A program made the position numbers and the translations under genes. Positions 1-9,583 of a stretch of 64,000 bases of DNA are shown in pieces. Origin of the DNA: Allacma fusca (Eukaryota; Arthropoda; Collembola; Symphypleona; Sminthuridae). The stretch spans positions 44,154,847 to 44,218,846 of the forward strand of contig OX359248.1 in NCBI GenBank assembly GCA_947179485.1, read 5' to 3'. Position 1 is the stretch's first letter. Each line of letters starts with the position of its first letter. The notes beneath the pieces were generated by a model. The model did not search any database and was not told the DNA's origin. It saw only the letters and a list, made by a program, of their open reading frames with translations.

Positions 1-190
1 AGTTAAGAAAGTTTAGCTTGCAGTTAAGAAAGTTTAGCTTGCAGTTAAGAAAGTTTAGCTTGCAGTTAAGAAAGTTTAGCTTGCAGTTAGGAAAAATTAG
101 CTTCCAGTAAAGAAAGTTTAGCTTGCTGTTAAGAAAGTTTAGCTTGCAGTTAAGAAAGTTTCGCTTGCAGATAAGAAAGTCTAGCTTGCA

Positions 191-1124
191 GTTAAGGAAG
201 TTTAGCTTGCAGTTAAGAAAGTTTAGCTTGCAGTTAGGAAAGTTTAGCTTGCAGTAAAGAAAGTTTAGCTTGCAGTTAAGAAAGTTTAGCTTGCAGTTAA
301 GAAAGTTTAGCTTGCAGATAAGAAAGTCTAGCTTGCAGTTAAGGAAGTTTAGCTTGCAGTTAGGTTTAGCTTGCAGTTAAGAAAGTTTAGCTTGCAGTTA
401 AGAAAGTTTAGCTTGCAGTTAAGAAAGTTTAGCTTGCAGTTAAGTTGTGCTTGCAGTTAAGAAAGTTTAGCTTGCAGTTAAGTAAAATTAGCTTGCAGTT
501 AAGAAAGTTTAGCTTGCAGTTAAGAAAGTTTAGCTTGCAGTTAAGAAAGTTTAGCTTGCAGTTAAGAAAGTTTAGCTTGCAGTTAAGAAAGTTTAGCTTG
601 CAGTTGAGAAAGTTTAGCTTGCAGTTAAATTTAGATTGGAGTTAAGAAAGTTTTGCTTGCAGTTAAGAAAGTTTAGCTTGCAGTTAAGAGAGTTTAGCTT
701 GCAGTTAAGAAAGTTTAGCTTGCAGTTAGGAAAGTTTAGCTTACGGTTAAGTGTAGCTTGCAGTTAAGAAAGTTTAGCATGCAGTTAAGAAAGTTTAGCT
801 TGCAGTTAGGAAAGTTTAGCTTGCAGTAAAGAAAGTTTAGCTTGCAGTTAAGAAAGTTTAGCTTGCATTTAGGAAAGTTTAGCTTGCGGTAAAGAAAGTT
901 TAGCTTGGAGTTAAGAAACAATAGCTTGCAGTTAAGAAAGTCTAGCTTGCAGTTAAGGAGGTTTAGCTTGCAGTTAGGTTTAGCTTGCAGTTAAGAAACT
1001 TTAGCTTGCAGTTAAGAAAGTTTAGCTTGCAGTTAAGAAAGTTTAGCTTGCGGTTAGGATAGTTTACCTTGCTTTTAAGAAAGTTTAGCTTGCAGTTAAG
1101 TTTAGCTTGCAGTTAAGAAAGTTT
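191..1124 (+). repeat. Segmental duplication S1, copy 1 (offset 2027 bp)
   Basis: This block matches 2218-3151 at a constant offset of 2027 bp, judged from shared rare monomers: the AAGGAAG unit, GATAAGAAAGTCT, TTGAGAAAG, the TTACGGTTAAGTG unit near 736, GCATTTAGG, GCGGTAAAG, and the ACCTTGCTTTTAAG unit near 1065. One seen difference is GTTGTGC here versus GTTGAGC in the other copy near 445/2472. The match ends at 1125, where this copy continues with an AAGAAACAAT monomer that the other copy lacks. From there the alignment resumes about 1281 against 3165 at offset 1884, so the copies differ by an indel of about 143 bp. Confidence 0.85.
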
Positions 1125-2217
1125 AGCTTGGAGTTAAGAAACAATAGCTTGCAGTTAAGAAAGTTTAGCTTGCAGTTAAGAAAGTTTAGCTTGCAGTTAA
1201 GTTGAGCTTGCAGTTAAGAAAGTTTAGCTTGCAGTTAAGAAAGTTTAGCTTGCAGTTAAGAAAGTTTAGCTTGCAGTTAAGTTGAGCTTGCAGTTAAGAA
1301 AGTTTAGCTTGCAGTTAAGAAAAATTAGCTTGCAGTTAAGAAAGTTTAGCTTGCAGTTAAGAAAGTTTAGCTTGCAGTTAAGAAAGTTTAGCTTGCAGTT
1401 ATGTTTAGCTTGCAGTAAAGGAAGTTTAGCTTGCAGTTAAGAAAGTTTAGCTTGCAGTTAAGTTTAGCTTGCAGTTAAGTTTAGCTTGCAGTTAGAAAAG
1501 TTTAGCTTGCGGTTAACAAAATTTAGCTTGCAGTTAAGTTTAGCTTGCAGTTAAGAAAGTTTAGCTTGCAGTTAAGTTTAGCTCCTAGTTAAGAAAGTTT
1601 AGCTTGCAGTTAAGAAAGTTTAGCTTGGAGTTGAGAAAGTTTACCTTGCAGTTAAGAAAGTTAGGCTTGCAGTTAAGAAAGTTTAGCTTGGAGTTAAGAA
1701 AGTTTAGCTTGGAGTTAAGAAAGTTAAGCTTGCAGTTAAGAAAGTTTAGCTTGCAGTTAAGATAGTTTACCTTGCAGTTAAGAAAGTTAGGCTTGCAGTT
1801 AAGAAAGTTTAGCTTGGAGTTAAGAAAGTTTAGCTTGGAGTTAAGAAAGTTTAGCTTGGAGTTAAGAAAGTTAAGCTTGCAGTTAAGAAAATTTAGCTTG
1901 CAGTTAAGAAAGTTAAGCTTGCAGTTAAGAAAGTTTAGCTTGCAGTTAAGAAAGTTTAGCTTGGAGTTAAGAAAGTTAAGCTTGCAGTTAAGAAAATTTA
2001 GCTTGCAGTTAAGAAAGTTAAGCTTGCAGTTAAGAAAGTTAAGCTTGCAGTTAAGAAAATTTAGCTTGCAGTTAAGAAAGTTAAGCTTGCAGTTAAGAAA
2101 GTTTAGCTTGCAGTTAAGAAAGTTTAGCTTGGAGTTAAGAAAGTTAAGCTTGCAGTTAAGAAAATTTAGCTTGCAGTTAAGAAAGTTAAGCTTGCAGTTA
2201 AGAAAGTTTAGCTTGCA
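1125..2217 (+). repeat. A-type satellite between the S1 copies, with a local amplification
   Basis: This stretch holds the second AAGAAACAAT monomer (start 1125, 223 bp after the one at 902), several 17-bp units, the AGCTCCTAG monomer near 1582, and then an amplified A cassette. From about 1753 to 2283 every monomer is 21 bp. Inside it, a GGAG monomer ending in GTTA starts at 1853, 1958 and 2126, spaced by 105 and 168 bp (5 and 8 monomers), which shows local expansion by whole monomers. Because no 17-bp unit or TAA variant interrupts, this is where the longest open frame of the window (170 codons, 1772-2284) arises. I consider that frame non-coding. Confidence 0.85.
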
Positions 2218-3151
2218 GTTAAGGAAGTTTAGCTTGCAGTTAAGAAAGTTTAGCTTGCAGTTAGGAAAGTTTAGCTTGCAGTAAAGAAAGTTTAGCTTGC
2301 AGTTAAGAAAGTTTAGCTTGCAGTTAAGAAAGTTTAGCTTGCAGATAAGAAAGTCTAGCTTGCAGTTAAGGAAGTTTAGCTTGCAGTTAGGTTTAGCTTG
2401 CAGTTAAGAAAGTTTAGCTTGCAGTTAAGAAAGTTTAGCTTGCAGTTAAGAAAGTTTAGCTTGCAGTTAAGTTGAGCTTGCAGTTAAGAAAGTTTAGCTT
2501 GCAGTTAAGTAAAATTAGCTTGCAGTTAAGAAAGTTTAGCTTGCAGTTAAGAAAGTTTAGCTTGCAGTTAAGAAAGTTTAGCTTGCAGTTAAGAAAGTTT
2601 AGCTTGCAGTTAAGAAAGTTTAGCTTGCAGTTGAGAAAGTTTAGCTTGCAGTTAAATTTAGATTGGAGTTAAGAAAGTTTTGCTTGCAGTTAAGAAAGTT
2701 TAGCTTGCAGTTAAGAGAGTTTAGCTTGCAGTTAAGAAAGTTTAGCTTGCAGTTAGGAAAGTTTAGCTTACGGTTAAGTGTAGCTTGCAGTTAAGAAAGT
2801 TTAGCATGCAGTTAAGAAAGTTTAGCTTGCAGTTAGGAAAGTTTAGCTTGCAGTAAAGAAAGTTTAGCTTGCAGTTAAGAAAGTTTAGCTTGCATTTAGG
2901 AAAGTTTAGCTTGCGGTAAAGAAAGTTTAGCTTGGAGTTAAGAAACAATAGCTTGCAGTTAAGAAAGTCTAGCTTGCAGTTAAGGAGGTTTAGCTTGCAG
3001 TTAGGTTTAGCTTGCAGTTAAGAAACTTTAGCTTGCAGTTAAGAAAGTTTAGCTTGCAGTTAAGAAAGTTTAGCTTGCGGTTAGGATAGTTTACCTTGCT
3101 TTTAAGAAAGTTTAGCTTGCAGTTAAGTTTAGCTTGCAGTTAAGAAAGTTT
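2218..3151 (+). repeat. Segmental duplication S1, copy 2 (offset 2027 bp)
   Basis: Second copy of the 191-1124 block, carrying the same ordered series of marker monomers. It includes the AAGAAACAAT monomer at 2929, matching 902, and the TTACGGTTAAGTG unit near 2769. After it, from about 3165, the sequence follows 1281 onward at offset 1884. The two copies are therefore a tandem duplication that later gained or lost several monomers near the second AAGAAACAAT position. Confidence 0.85.
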
Positions 3152-4433
3152 AGCTTGCAGTTAAGTTGAGCTTGCAGTTAAGAAAGTTTAGCTTGCAGTT
3201 AAGAAAAATTAGCTTGCAGTTAAGAAAGTTTAGCTTGCAGTTAAGAAAGTTTAGCTTGCAGTTAAGAAAGTTTAGCTTGCAGTTATGTTTAGCTTGCAGT
3301 AAAGGAAGTTTAGCTTGCAGTTAAGAAAGTTTAGCTTGCAGTTAAGTTTAGCTTGCAGTTAAGTTTAGCTTGCAGTTAGAAAAGTTTAGCTTGCGGTTAA
3401 CAAAATTTAGCTTGCAGTTAAGTTTAGCTTGCAGTTAAGAAAGTTTAGCTTGCAGTTAAGTTTAGCTCCTAGTTAAGAAAGTTTAGCTTGCAGTTAAGAA
3501 AGTTTAGCTTGGAGTTGAGAAAGTTTACCTTGCAGTTAAGAAAGTTAGGCTTGCAGTTAAGAAAGTTTAGCTTGGAGTTAAGAAAGTTTAGCTTGGAGTT
3601 AAGAAAGTTAAGCTTGCAGTTAAGAAAGTTTAGCTTGCAGCTAAGAAAGTTAAGCTTGCAGTTAAGAAAGTTTAGCTTGGAGTTAAGAAAGTTTAGCTTG
3701 GAGTTAAGAAAGTTTAGCTTGGAGTTAAGAAAGTTAAGCTTGCAGTTAAGAAAGTTTAGCTTGCAGTTAAGAAAGTTAAGCTTGCAGATAAGAAAGGTTA
3801 GCTTGCAGTTAAGAAAGTTTAGCTTGCAGTTAAATTTAGATTGTAGTTAAGAAAGTTTTGCTTGCAGTTAAGAAAGTTTAGCTTGCAGTTAAGAGAGTTA
3901 AGCTTGCAGTTAAGAACGTTTAGCTTGCAGTTAGGAAAGTTTAGCTTACAGTTTAGTTTAGCTTGCAGTTAAGAAAGTTTAGCTTGCAGTTAAGAAAGTT
4001 AAGCTTGCAGTTAAGAAAGTTTAGCTTGCAGTTAAGAAAGTTTAGCTTGCAGTTAGGAAAGTTTAGCTTGCAGTAAAGAAAGTTTAGCTTGCAGTTAAGA
4101 AAGTTTAGCTTGCAGTTAGGAAAGTTTAGCTTGCAGTAAAGAAAGTTTAGCTTGCAGTTATAAAAGTTTAGCTTGCAGTTAAGAAAGTTTAGCTTGCAGT
4201 TAAAACGTTTAGCTTGCAGTTAAGAAAGTTTAGCTTACAGTTAAATTTAGATTGTAGTTAAGAAAGTTTTGCTTGCAGTTAAGAAAGTTTAGCTTGCAGT
4301 TAAGAGAGTTTAGCTTGCAGTTAAGAACGTTTAGCTTGCAGTTAGGAAAGTTTAGCTTACAGTTTAGTTTAGCTTGCAGTTAAGAAAGTTTAGCTTGCAG
4401 TTAAGAAAGTTTAGCTTGCAGTTAAGAAAGTTT
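3146..4433 (+). repeat. Segmental duplication S2, copy 1 (offset 1345 bp)
   Basis: Matches 4491-5778 at offset 1345. Shared landmarks are the GTTGAGC unit (3165/4510), GTTATGTTT (3285/4630), AGCTCCTAG, GCAGCTAAG in the A cassette near 3638/4983, TTAAATTTAGATTG, GAACG, TTACAGTTTAG and a TATAAAAG unit (4159/5504). Seen differences include GCAGATAAG near 3786 versus GCAGTTAAG in copy 2, AAAACG versus AAAAAG near 4203/5548, and GAGAGTTT versus GAGAATTT near 4310/5655. It also contains an internal duplication of about 411 bp: the TTAAATTTAGATTG block appears near 3831 and 4242. Confidence 0.85.
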
Positions 4434-4490
4434 AGCTTGGAGTTAAGAAACAATAGCTTGCAGTTAAGAAAGTTTAGCTTGCAGTTAAGA

Positions 4491-5778
4491 AAGTTTAGCT
4501 TGCAGTTAAGTTGAGCTTGCAGTTAAGAAAGTTTAGCTTGCAGTTAAGAAAAATTAGCTTGCAGTTAAGAAAGTTTAGCTTGCAGTTAAGAAAGTTTAGC
4601 TTGCAATTAAGAAAGTTTAGCTTGCAGTTATGTTTAGCTTGCAGTAAAGGAAGTTTAGCTTGCAGTTAAGAAAGTTTAGCTTGCAGTTAAGTTTAGCTTG
4701 CAGTTAAGTTTAGCTTGCAGTTAGAAAAGTTTAGCTTGCGGTTAACAAAATTTAGCTTGCAGTTAAGTTTAGCTTGCAGTTAAGAAAGTTTAGCTTGCAG
4801 TTAAGTTTAGCTCCTAGTTAAGAAAGTTTAGCTTGCAGTTAAGAAAGTTTAGCTTGGAGTTGAGAAAGTTTACCTTGCAGTTAAGAAAGTTAGGCTTGCA
4901 GTTAAGAAAGTTTAGCTTGGAGTTAAGAAAGTTTAGCTTGGAGTTAAGAAAGTTAAGCTTGCAGTTAAGAAAGTTTAGCTTGCAGCTAAGAAAGTTAAGC
5001 TTGCAGTTAAGAAAGTTTAGCTTGGAGTTAAGAAAGTTTAGCTTGGAGTTAAGAAAGTTTAGCTTGGAGTTAAGAAAGTTAAGCTTGCAGTTAAGAAAGT
5101 TTAGCTTGCAGTTAAGAAAGTTAAGCTTGCAGTTAAGAAAGGTTAGCTTGCAGTTAAGAAAGTTTAGCTTGCAGTTAAATTTAGATTGTAGTTAAGAAAG
5201 TTTTGCTTGCAGTTAAGAAAGTTTAGCTTGCAGTTAAGAGAGTTAAGCTTGCAGTTAAGAACGTTTAGCTTGCAGTTAGGAAAGTTTAGCTTACAGTTTA
5301 GTTTAGCTTGCAGTTAAGAAAGTTTAGCTTGCAGTTAAGAAAGTTAAGCTTGCAGTTAAGAAAGTTTAGCTTGCAGTTAAGAAAGTTTAGCTTGCAGTTA
5401 GGAAAGTTTAGCTTGCAGTAAAGAAAGTTTAGCTTGCAGTTAAGAAAGTTTAGCTTGCAGTTAGGAAAGTTTAGCTTGCAGTAAAGAAAGTTTAGCTTGC
5501 AGTTATAAAAGTTTAGCTTGCAGTTAAGAAAGTTTAGCTTGCAGTTAAAAAGTTTAGCTTGCAGTTAAGAAAGTTTAGCTTACAGTTAAATTTAGATTGT
5601 AGTTAAGAAAGTTTTGCTTGCAGTTAAGAAAGTTTAGCTTGCAGTTAAGAGAATTTAGCTTGCAGTTAAGAACGTTTAGCTTGCAGTTAGGAAAGTTTAG
5701 CTTACAGTTTAGTTTAGCTTGCAGTTAAGAAAGTTTAGCTTGCAGTTAAGAAAGTTTAGCTTGCAGTTATGAAAGTTT
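4491..5778 (+). repeat. Segmental duplication S2, copy 2 (offset 1345 bp)
   Basis: Second copy of 3146-4433. The short join between them (4434-4490) carries one AAGAAACAAT monomer at 4434 followed by canonical units. Divergence from copy 1 begins near 5779, where this copy has GTTATGAAAG and GTTAGG monomers in place of the AAGAAACAAT unit. A handful of point differences separate the copies, more than in the 3142-bp duplication further right, so this event looks older. Confidence 0.85.
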
Positions 5779-6440
5779 AGCTTGCAGTTAAGAAAGTTTA
5801 GCTTGCAGTTAGGAAAGTTTACCTTGCTGTAAAGAAAGTTTAGCTTGCAGTTAAGAAAGTTTAGCTTGCAGTTAGGAAAGTTTAGCTTGCAGTAAAGAAA
5901 GTTTAGCTTGCAGTTATAAAATTTTAGCTTGCAGTTAAGAAAGTTTAATTTGCAGTTAAAAAGTTTAGCTTGCAGTTAAGAAAGTTTAGCTTGCAGTTAG
6001 GAAAGTTTAGCTTGCAGTTAAGAAAGTTTAGCTTGCAGTTAACAAAGTTTAGCTTGCAGATAAGAAAGTCTAGCTTGCAGTTAGGGAAGTTTAGCTTGCA
6101 GTTAGGTTTAGCTTGCAGTTACGAAAGTTTAGCTTGCAGTTAAGAAAGTTTAGCTTGCAGTTAAGAAAGTTTAGCTTGCATTTAAGTTGAGCTTGCAGTT
6201 AAGAAAGTTTAGCTTGCAGTAAAGAAAGTTTAGCTTGCAGTAAAGAAAGTTTAGCTTGCAGTTATAAAAGTTTAGCTTGCAGTTAAGAAAGTTTAGCTTG
6301 CAGTTAGGAAAGTTTAGCTTACAGTTTAGTTTAGCTTGCAGTTAAGAAAGTTTAGCTTGCAGTTAAGAAAGTTTAGCTTGCAGTTAGGAAAGTTTAGCTT
6401 GCAGTAAAGAAAGTTTAGCTTGCTGTTAAGAAAGTTTAGC
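5779..6440 (+). repeat. Linking satellite between duplications S2 and S3
   Basis: Ordinary satellite built from the same monomers: alternating GTTAGG and GTAAAG units, GATAAGAAAGTCT, one TTTAAGTTGAGC unit near 6181, a TATAAAAG unit at 6263 and a TTACAGTTTAG unit near 6330. I see no gene or foreign insert. Its monomer order resembles parts of 9240-9480 and 13300-13740, so it is a member of the same HOR family rather than unique sequence. Confidence 0.8.
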
Positions 6441-7997
6441 TTGCAGTTAAGAAAGTTTCGCTTGCAGATAAGAAAGTCTAGCTTGCAGTTAAGGAAGTTT
6501 AGCTAGCAGTTAAGAAAGTTTAGCTTGCAGTTAGGAAAGTTTAGCTTGCAGTAAAGAAAGTTTAGCTTGCAGTTAAGAAAGTTTAGCTTGCAGTTAAGAA
6601 AGTTTAGCTTGCAGATAAGAAAGTCTAGCTTGCAGTTAAGGAAGTTTAGCTTGCAGTTAGGTTTAGCTTGCAGTTAAGAAAGTTTATCTTGCAGTTAAGA
6701 AAGTTTAGCTTGCAGTTAAGAAAGTTTAGCTTGCAGTTAAGAACGTTTAGCTTGCAGATAAGAAAGTTTAGCTTGCAGTTAAGAAAGTTTAGATTGCAGC
6801 TAAGAAAGTTTAGCTTGCCGTTAAGAAAGTTTAGCTTGCAGTTAAGTAAGTTTAGCTTGCAGTTAAGAAAGTTTAGCTTTCAGTTAAGAAAGTTTAGCTT
6901 CAGTTAGGAAAGTTTAGCTTACAGTTTAGTTTAGCTTGCAGTTAAGAAAGTTTAGCTTGCAGTTAAGAAAGTTTAGCTTGCAGTTAAGAAAGTTTAGCTT
7001 GCAGTTAAGAAAGTTTAGCTTGCAGTTAAGAAAGTTTAGCTTGCAGTTAAGAAAGTTTAGCTTGCAGTTGAGAAAGTTTAGCTTGCAGTTAAATTTAGAT
7101 TGGAGTTAAGAAAGTTTTGCTTGCAGTTAAGAAAGTTTAGCTTGCAGTTAAGAGAGTTTAGCTTGCAGTTAAGAAAGTTTAGCTTGCAGTTAGGAAAGTT
7201 TAGCTTACGGTTAAGTGTAGCTTGCAGTTAAGAAAGTTTAGCATGCAGTTAAGAAAGTTTAGCTTGCAGTTAGGAAAGTTTAGCTTGCAGTAAAGAAAGT
7301 TTAGCTTGCAGTTAAGAAAGTTTAGCTTGCATTTAGGAAAGTTTAGCTTGCGGTAAAGAAAGTTTAGCTTGGAGTTAAGAAACAATAGCTTGCAGTTAAG
7401 AAAGTCTAGCTTGCAGTTAAGGAGGTTTAGCTTGCAGTTAGGTTTAGCTTGCAGTTAAGAAACTTTAGCTTGCAGTTAAGAAAGTTTAGCTTGCAGTTAA
7501 GAAAGTTTAGCTTGCGGTTAGGATAGTTTACCTTGCTTTTAAGAAAGTTTAGCTTGCAGTTAAGTTTAGCTTGCAGTTAAGAAAGTTTAGCTTGGAGTTA
7601 AGAAACAATAGCTTGCAGTTAAGAAAGTTTAGCTTGCAGTTAAGAAAGTTTAGCTTGCAGTTAAGTTGAGCTTGCAGTTAAGAAAGTTTAGCTTGCAGTT
7701 AAGAAAAATTAGCTTGCAGTTAAGAAAGTTTAGCTTGCAGTTAAGAAAGTTTAGCTTGCAGTTAAGAAAAATTAGCTTGCAGTTAAGAAAGTTTAGCTTG
7801 CAGTTAAGAAAGTTTAGCTTGCAGTTAAGAAAGTTTAGCTTGCAGTTATGTTTAGCTTGCAGTAAAGGAAGTTTAGCTTGCAGTTAAGAAAGTTTAGCTT
7901 GCAATTAAGTTTAGCTTGCAGTTAAGTTTAGCTTGCAGTTAGAAAAGTTTAGCTTGCGGTTAACAAAATTTAGCTTGCAGTTAAGTTTAGCTTGCAG

Positions 7998-8716
7998 TTA
8001 AGAAAGTTTAGCTTGCAGTTAAGTTTAGCTCCTAGTTAAGAAAGTTTAGCTTGCAGTTAAGAAAGTTTAGCTTGGAGTTGAGAAAGTTTACCTTGCAGTT
8101 AAGAAAGTTAGGCTTGCAGTTAAGAAAGTTTAGCTTGGAGTTAAGAAAGTTTAGCTTGGAGTTAAGAAAGTTAAGCTTGCAGTTAAGAAAGTTTAGCTTG
8201 CAGTTAAGATAGTTTACCTTGCAGTTAAGAAAGTTAGGCTTGCAGTTAAGAAAGTTTAGCTTGGAGTTAAGAAAGTTTAGCTTGGAGTTAAGAAAGTTTA
8301 GCTTGGAGTTAAGAAAGTTAAGCTTGCAGTTAAGAAAATTTAGCTTGCAGTTAAGAAAGTTTAGCTTGCAGTTAAGTTTAGCTCCTAGTTAAGAAAGTTT
8401 AGCTTGCAGTTAAGAAAGTTTAGCTTGGAGTTGAGAAAGTTTACCTTGCAGTTAAGAAAGTTAGGCTTGCAGTTAAGAAAGTTTAGCTTGGAGTTAAGAA
8501 AGTTTAGCTTGGAGTTAAGAAAGTTAAGCTTGCAGTTAAGAAAGTTTAGCTTGCAGTTAAGATAGTTTACCTTGCAGTTAAGAAAGTTAGGCTTGCAGTT
8601 AAGAAAGTTTAGCTTGGAGTTAAGAAAGTTTAGCTTGGAGTTAAGAAAGTTTAGCTTGGAGTTAAGAAAGTTAAGCTTGCAGTTAAGAAAATTTAGCTTG
8701 CAGTTAAGAAAGTTAA
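7998..8716 (+). repeat. 353-bp duplication nested in S3 copy 1
   Basis: The block 7998-8363 recurs at 8351-8716 at offset 353 bp, which equals sixteen 21-bp units and one 17-bp unit. The AGCTCCTAG monomer marks each copy (CTCCTAG at 8029 and 8382), followed by the GTTTACC, GTTAGGC and triple GGAG monomers of the A cassette. The same nested pair exists in S3 copy 2 (11171 and 11524). The 353-bp event therefore came before the 3142-bp duplication. Confidence 0.85.
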
Positions 8717-8787
8717 GCTTGCAGTTAAGAAAGTTTAGCTTGCAGTTAAGAAAGTTTAGCTTGCAGTTAAATTTAGATTGTAGTTAA
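8572..8787 (+). repeat. A cassette, type example (216 bp)
   Basis: A conserved monomer series: GTTAGGC unit, canonical, three GGAG units, alternating GTTAAGC and canonical or AAAATTT units, then the 17-bp TTAAATTT unit and TTTAGATTG. It recurs at 11714, 12872, 22902, 24302, 24905, 27054 and 33461 with the same length. Shorter or altered versions are at 35374, 36236, 44253, 45817, 57199, 58317 and 60120. Its constant open-frame length of 71 codons follows from the positions of the flanking frame-shifting units and does not imply coding. Confidence 0.88.
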
Positions 8788-9583
8788 GAAAGTTTTGCTT
8801 GCAGTTAAGAAAGTTTAGCTTGCAGTTAAGAGAGTTTAGCTTGCAGTTAAGAACGTTTAGCTTGCAGTTAGGAAAGTTTAGCTTACAGTTTAGTTTAGCT
8901 TGCAGTTAAGAAAGTTTAGCTTGCAGTTAAGAAAGTTTAGCTTGCAGTTAAGAAAGTTTAGCTTGCAGTTAAGAAAGTTTAGCTTGCAGTTAGGAAAGTT
9001 TAGCTTGCAGTAAAGAAAGTTTAGCTTGCAGTTAAGAAAGTTTAGCTTGCAGTTAGGAAAGTTTAGCTTGCAGTAAAGAAAGTTTAGCTTGCAGTTATAA
9101 AAGTTTAGCTTGCAGTTAAGAAAGTTTAGCTTGCAGTTAAAAAGTTAAGCTTGCAGTTAAGAAAGTTTAGCTTGCAGTTAAGGAAGTTTAGCTTGCAGTT
9201 AAGAAAGTTTAGCTTGCAGTTAAGAAAGTTTAGCTTGCAGATAAGAAAGTCTAGCTTGCAGTTAAGTAAGTTTAGCTTGCAGTTAGGTTTAGCTTGCAGT
9301 TAAGAAAGTTTAGCTTGCAGTTAAGAAAGTTTAGCTTGCAGTTAAGAAAGTTTAGCTTGCATTTAAGTTGAGCTTGCAGTTAAGAAAGTTTAGCTTGCAG
9401 TAAAGAAAGTTTAGCTTGCAGTTATAAAAGTTTAGCTTGCAGTTAAAAAAGTTTAGCTTGCAGTTAAAAAGTTTAGCTTGCAGTTAAGAAAGTTTAGCTT
9501 GCAGTTAAGAAAGTTTCGCTTGCAGATAAGAAAGTCTAGCTTGCAGTTAAGGAAGTTTAGCTAGCAGTTAAGAAAGTTTAGCT

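Larger units (their letters stand above)
6442..9583 (+). repeat. Large tandem duplication S3, copy 1 (period 3142 bp)
   Basis: One full period of a 3142-bp tandem duplication. Landmarks repeat exactly 3142 bp later: the TTTCGC unit (6459/9601), AAGAAACAAT monomers (7366/10508 and 7589/10731), GTTATG (7848/10990), AGCTCCTAG (8029/11171 and 8382/11524) and a TATAAAAG unit (9096/12238). Matching runs to about 9516/12658. A 1-bp deletion (AGCTTCAG, unit 6896-6915) is present in both copies but absent from the related stretch at 14.2 kb. I noticed no difference between copies in the parts I compared, so this is either very recent or an assembly feature. Confidence 0.88.

Noticed and set aside
1772..2284. 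170-codon open frame of heptads LQLRKFS / LELRKFS, longest in the window
   Set aside because: The 21-bp monomer is a multiple of three with one open frame, so such frames must appear wherever no 17-bp unit or GTAAAG variant (TTG CAG TAA) intervenes. It starts at TTG, not ATG, has no initiation context, and its heptads are the monomer translated.
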